Of a stretch of 8,520 nucleotides of DNA, positions 6,773-8,520 are shown one piece after another (position 1 is the stretch's first letter; every line of letters begins with the position of its first letter). A program made the position numbers and the translations under genes. Origin of the DNA: Gammaproteobacteria bacterium (GTDB taxonomy: Bacteria; Pseudomonadota; Gammaproteobacteria; Steroidobacterales; Steroidobacteraceae); NCBI GenBank assembly GCA_028293725.1, contig JAQGOE010000078.1, positions 1 through 8,520 of the forward strand. Direction: 5' to 3'. The notes beneath the pieces are model-generated. The model saw only the letters and a program-made list of their open reading frames with translations, had not been told where the DNA came from and searched no databases.

Positions 6773-8520
6773 TCAGGGGTATTGCAATCCTGTTCCTATC
6801 CGGTACAGCGGATGCTTCGTGTCAGACGGGGCATCCGGCTTCTGCTGCCTGACTTCCTCCATGGAAGAGGGGAGCTCGAGCGGTAGTCGACCCCGCGGAC
6901 GGGCCCGGCCGGTCAGCACGTCGAGCAGCGCGGTGTCAGATACGCCAAAGTCGCCCACGACGGCCCTGGCTTTATCCCGAATGTGGGTCAGAATGGCAGG
7001 GCGGTCCAGGAAGACGACCGCGACAGTGGGTAGCTGCGCGCTGATCTTCTTCAACTGCTCGTACTCGGGATTGCCGTCCTCGAAGGCCAGACTGCCTTCG
7101 TGTTGTCGCGAGCCGAAAAAGTAATTCGGGTGTAGCGCCTCGTGAGGTGCTGCGAGGCGCACGACCGCCACGTCAGCCTTGGCGGGGTCGTCGACGACAC
7201 TCCAACCGTGTTTGCTGGCTTGTGCGGCATCTATTCCCGACAGGTAGACCTTTTTCTTGCCGCTGAGCGGCAGGAGCTCCTGCTCGTTCTGTAGCAGCAC
7301 CAGAGAGCGTCGCTGTGCTTCCATGGCGGCCTGAAGGAACGCGGGATTCCCGACCACCCGGGGTGCGTCGCCAGGATTGACGTACGGATTTTCGAACAAG
7401 CCGAGTTGGAACTTGAGCGTCAGAATGCGACGCACGGACGCGTCGAGGCGTGCGCGCTCGATACGGCCGTTCTTCACGGCTTCAACGAGGTACTCGGATC
7501 TTTCGGTACCGCCGAACTGATCGATGCCGGCATTGAATGCCTTGATGAAGCGCTCCGCCATCGTCAGCGTTTCCACGCCCCATGGCATGCCGATGTCTTT
7601 CGGCTGTTGAGGGGGAGAGCCGGTGGTGCAGGCAGTGTCGCAGTCGTTTGTGATGGCCCAGTCGGACAGCACTATGCCGTCAAAGTGATATTGACCCCGC
7701 AGCAGCTCTGTCAGGAGCTGGCGGTTGAATCCTGCGCCGACGGGCTCGAGCGGAGTCCCATTCACCGTCGCACCGTGGAGGATCGCGTAGGTTGGCATGA
7801 CGCCGGCCACGTGTTCCGCGAAGGCGCCTTCAAATGGCTCGATGTGATCCCGGAAGTGTCTGCCAGCGAAACTCGCGTTTCGACCGTAGTAGTTGTGAGC
7901 ATCGAAGCCGTCGTTGGCCTCGGCACCGTAGCCCACCCAATGCTTGACCACGGCCGCGACGCCTTCCGCGTCCACTCCCTGTGCGCCGTGTTGAAAGCCC
8001 GCGACGTAGGCCGCAACGAGCGACCCGGCGAGCTTAGGATTCTCCCCGAAGGTGCCGATGAGACGCGGCCAGCGGGGCTCGGTCGCCAGATCCGCTTGCG
8101 GTGAGAGGGTGATGTGGATGCCTACGGCGCGATATTCCTGGCGGGCGATGTCCGCGAAGCGTCTGACCGTGTCAGGATCCGCCGTCGCCGCGAGTCCCAG
8201 GAGCTCCGGCCATTGCGAAAAACCGTTCGCCTCCCCGCTGGCTCCCAGGATCGACTGAAAGTGATTGCGCGGGTCGGTACTGATGCTGACGGGAATTCCC
8301 AGCCGGGTCGATTCGGCGATCTCCTGGATCCGGTTGTTCTCGCGCGCGAGTGTTTGCGGCGAAACTGACAGACGCGTGATGAAGCTGGTGATGTAGCGCT
8401 CGCCGATGAGCTTCGAGAGGGCAGTGAAGTCGTAGCCCTTGCTCGAGTGCCCAATGGGGCTATCGATGGCTGGTGCGCTGCCGTGCATCAGGGTGCCGGC
8501 TTTTTCCTCCAACGACATCC
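6773..8520 (-). CDS. Glycoside hydrolase family 3 beta-glucosidase-like enzyme (N-terminus cut by the right window edge)
   Basis: At least 582 codons are visible. The first visible Met (8518) starts MSLEEKAGTLMHG, normally an internal family 3 motif near the beginning of the catalytic domain, so the true start with any signal peptide is probably beyond the window. Counting from that Met, the catalytic barrel covers about 1-375: GIPVSISTDPRNHF (74-87), VKHWVGYGA (191-199, substrate-binding Lys-His) and FDGIVLSDWA (279-288) with D286 as expected nucleophile. The second domain, about 395-580, includes RRSLVLLQNEQELLPL (403-418) and GSRQHEGSLAF (469-479); E474 is a candidate acid/base. The chain ends at GTGLQYP (575-581) with no fibronectin type III domain. 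It should hydrolyse terminal beta-linked sugars from oligosaccharides or glycosides; the exact linkage cannot be told. C293 and C297 lie in an insert after the nucleophile and could form a disulfide if exported. It is the first visible gene of the operon. Confidence 0.93.
   Translation of the reverse strand, partial: MSLEEKAGTLMHGSAPAIDSPIGHSSKGYDFTALSKLIGERYITSFITRLSVSPQTLARENNRIQEIAESTRLGIPVSISTDPRNHFQSILGASGEANGFSQWPELLGLAATADPDTVRRFADIARQEYRAVGIHITLSPQADLATEPRWPRLIGTFGENPKLAGSLVAAYVAGFQHGAQGVDAEGVAAVVKHWVGYGAEANDGFDAHNYYGRNASFAGRHFRDHIEPFEGAFAEHVAGVMPTYAILHGATVNGTPLEPVGAGFNRQLLTELLRGQYHFDGIVLSDWAITNDCDTACTTGSPPQQPKDIGMPWGVETLTMAERFIKAFNAGIDQFGGTERSEYLVEAVKNGRIERARLDASVRRILTLKFQLGLFENPYVNPGDAPRVVGNPAFLQAAMEAQRRSLVLLQNEQELLPLSGKKKVYLSGIDAAQASKHGWSVVDDPAKADVAVVRLAAPHEALHPNYFFGSRQHEGSLAFEDGNPEYEQLKKISAQLPTVAVVFLDRPAILTHIRDKARAVVGDFGVSDTALLDVLTGRARPRGRLPLELPSSMEEVRQQKPDAPSDTKHPLYRIGTGLQYP

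Noticed and set aside
7406..8104. Long plus-strand open frame of 232 residues opposite the GH3 gene
   Set aside because: It is the antisense shadow of a well-conserved GH3 coding region in GC-rich DNA and has no recognisable domain. The plus-strand frames at 1995-2486, 3281-3805, 3878-4348 and 4926-5339 were rejected for the same reason.

Overview
The window is a GC-rich bacterial segment in which every gene I can support lies on the minus strand, so the genes are read from right to left. The signal peptides, the parvulin/HupE pair, the glutathione S-transferase and the GntR regulators point to a Gram-negative proteobacterium. A Steroidobacter-like or sphingomonad-like lineage would fit, but I cannot fix the taxon from this sequence alone. 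I see no tRNA, rRNA, CRISPR array, transposase or phage gene.

Right-hand block (8520 to 2849, probably one operon): a glycoside hydrolase family 3 (GH3) beta-glucosidase cut by the right edge; then, 18 bases later, a membrane-anchored parvulin-type peptidyl-prolyl isomerase; then a HupE/UreJ-family membrane protein whose ATG overlaps the isomerase stop (TGATG); then, after 46 bases, a secreted DUF3604 protein with PHP-like metal-ligand motifs. All four look like envelope or exported proteins. A plausible but unproven reading is that the isomerase and the HupE-like transporter help fold or metallate exported enzymes, with DUF3604 as one client.

Left-hand block (2848 to 1): an AT-rich 146-base gap carrying candidate promoter elements; a Nu-class (YfcG-like) glutathione S-transferase; a GntR/FCD regulator with a 29-base inverted repeat overlapping its nominal start; and a second GntR regulator that runs off the left edge. 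This second regulator has no stop inside the window and is easy to miss. When translated it shows two separate GntR winged-helix domains in one chain. The AT-rich GAATAAT-type motifs near both the FCD regulator and the GST suggest autoregulation plus control of the GST.

The most interesting points are the tandem-GntR regulator, the shared AT-rich operator-like motifs, and the isomerase/HupE/DUF3604 module of unknown biochemical function.
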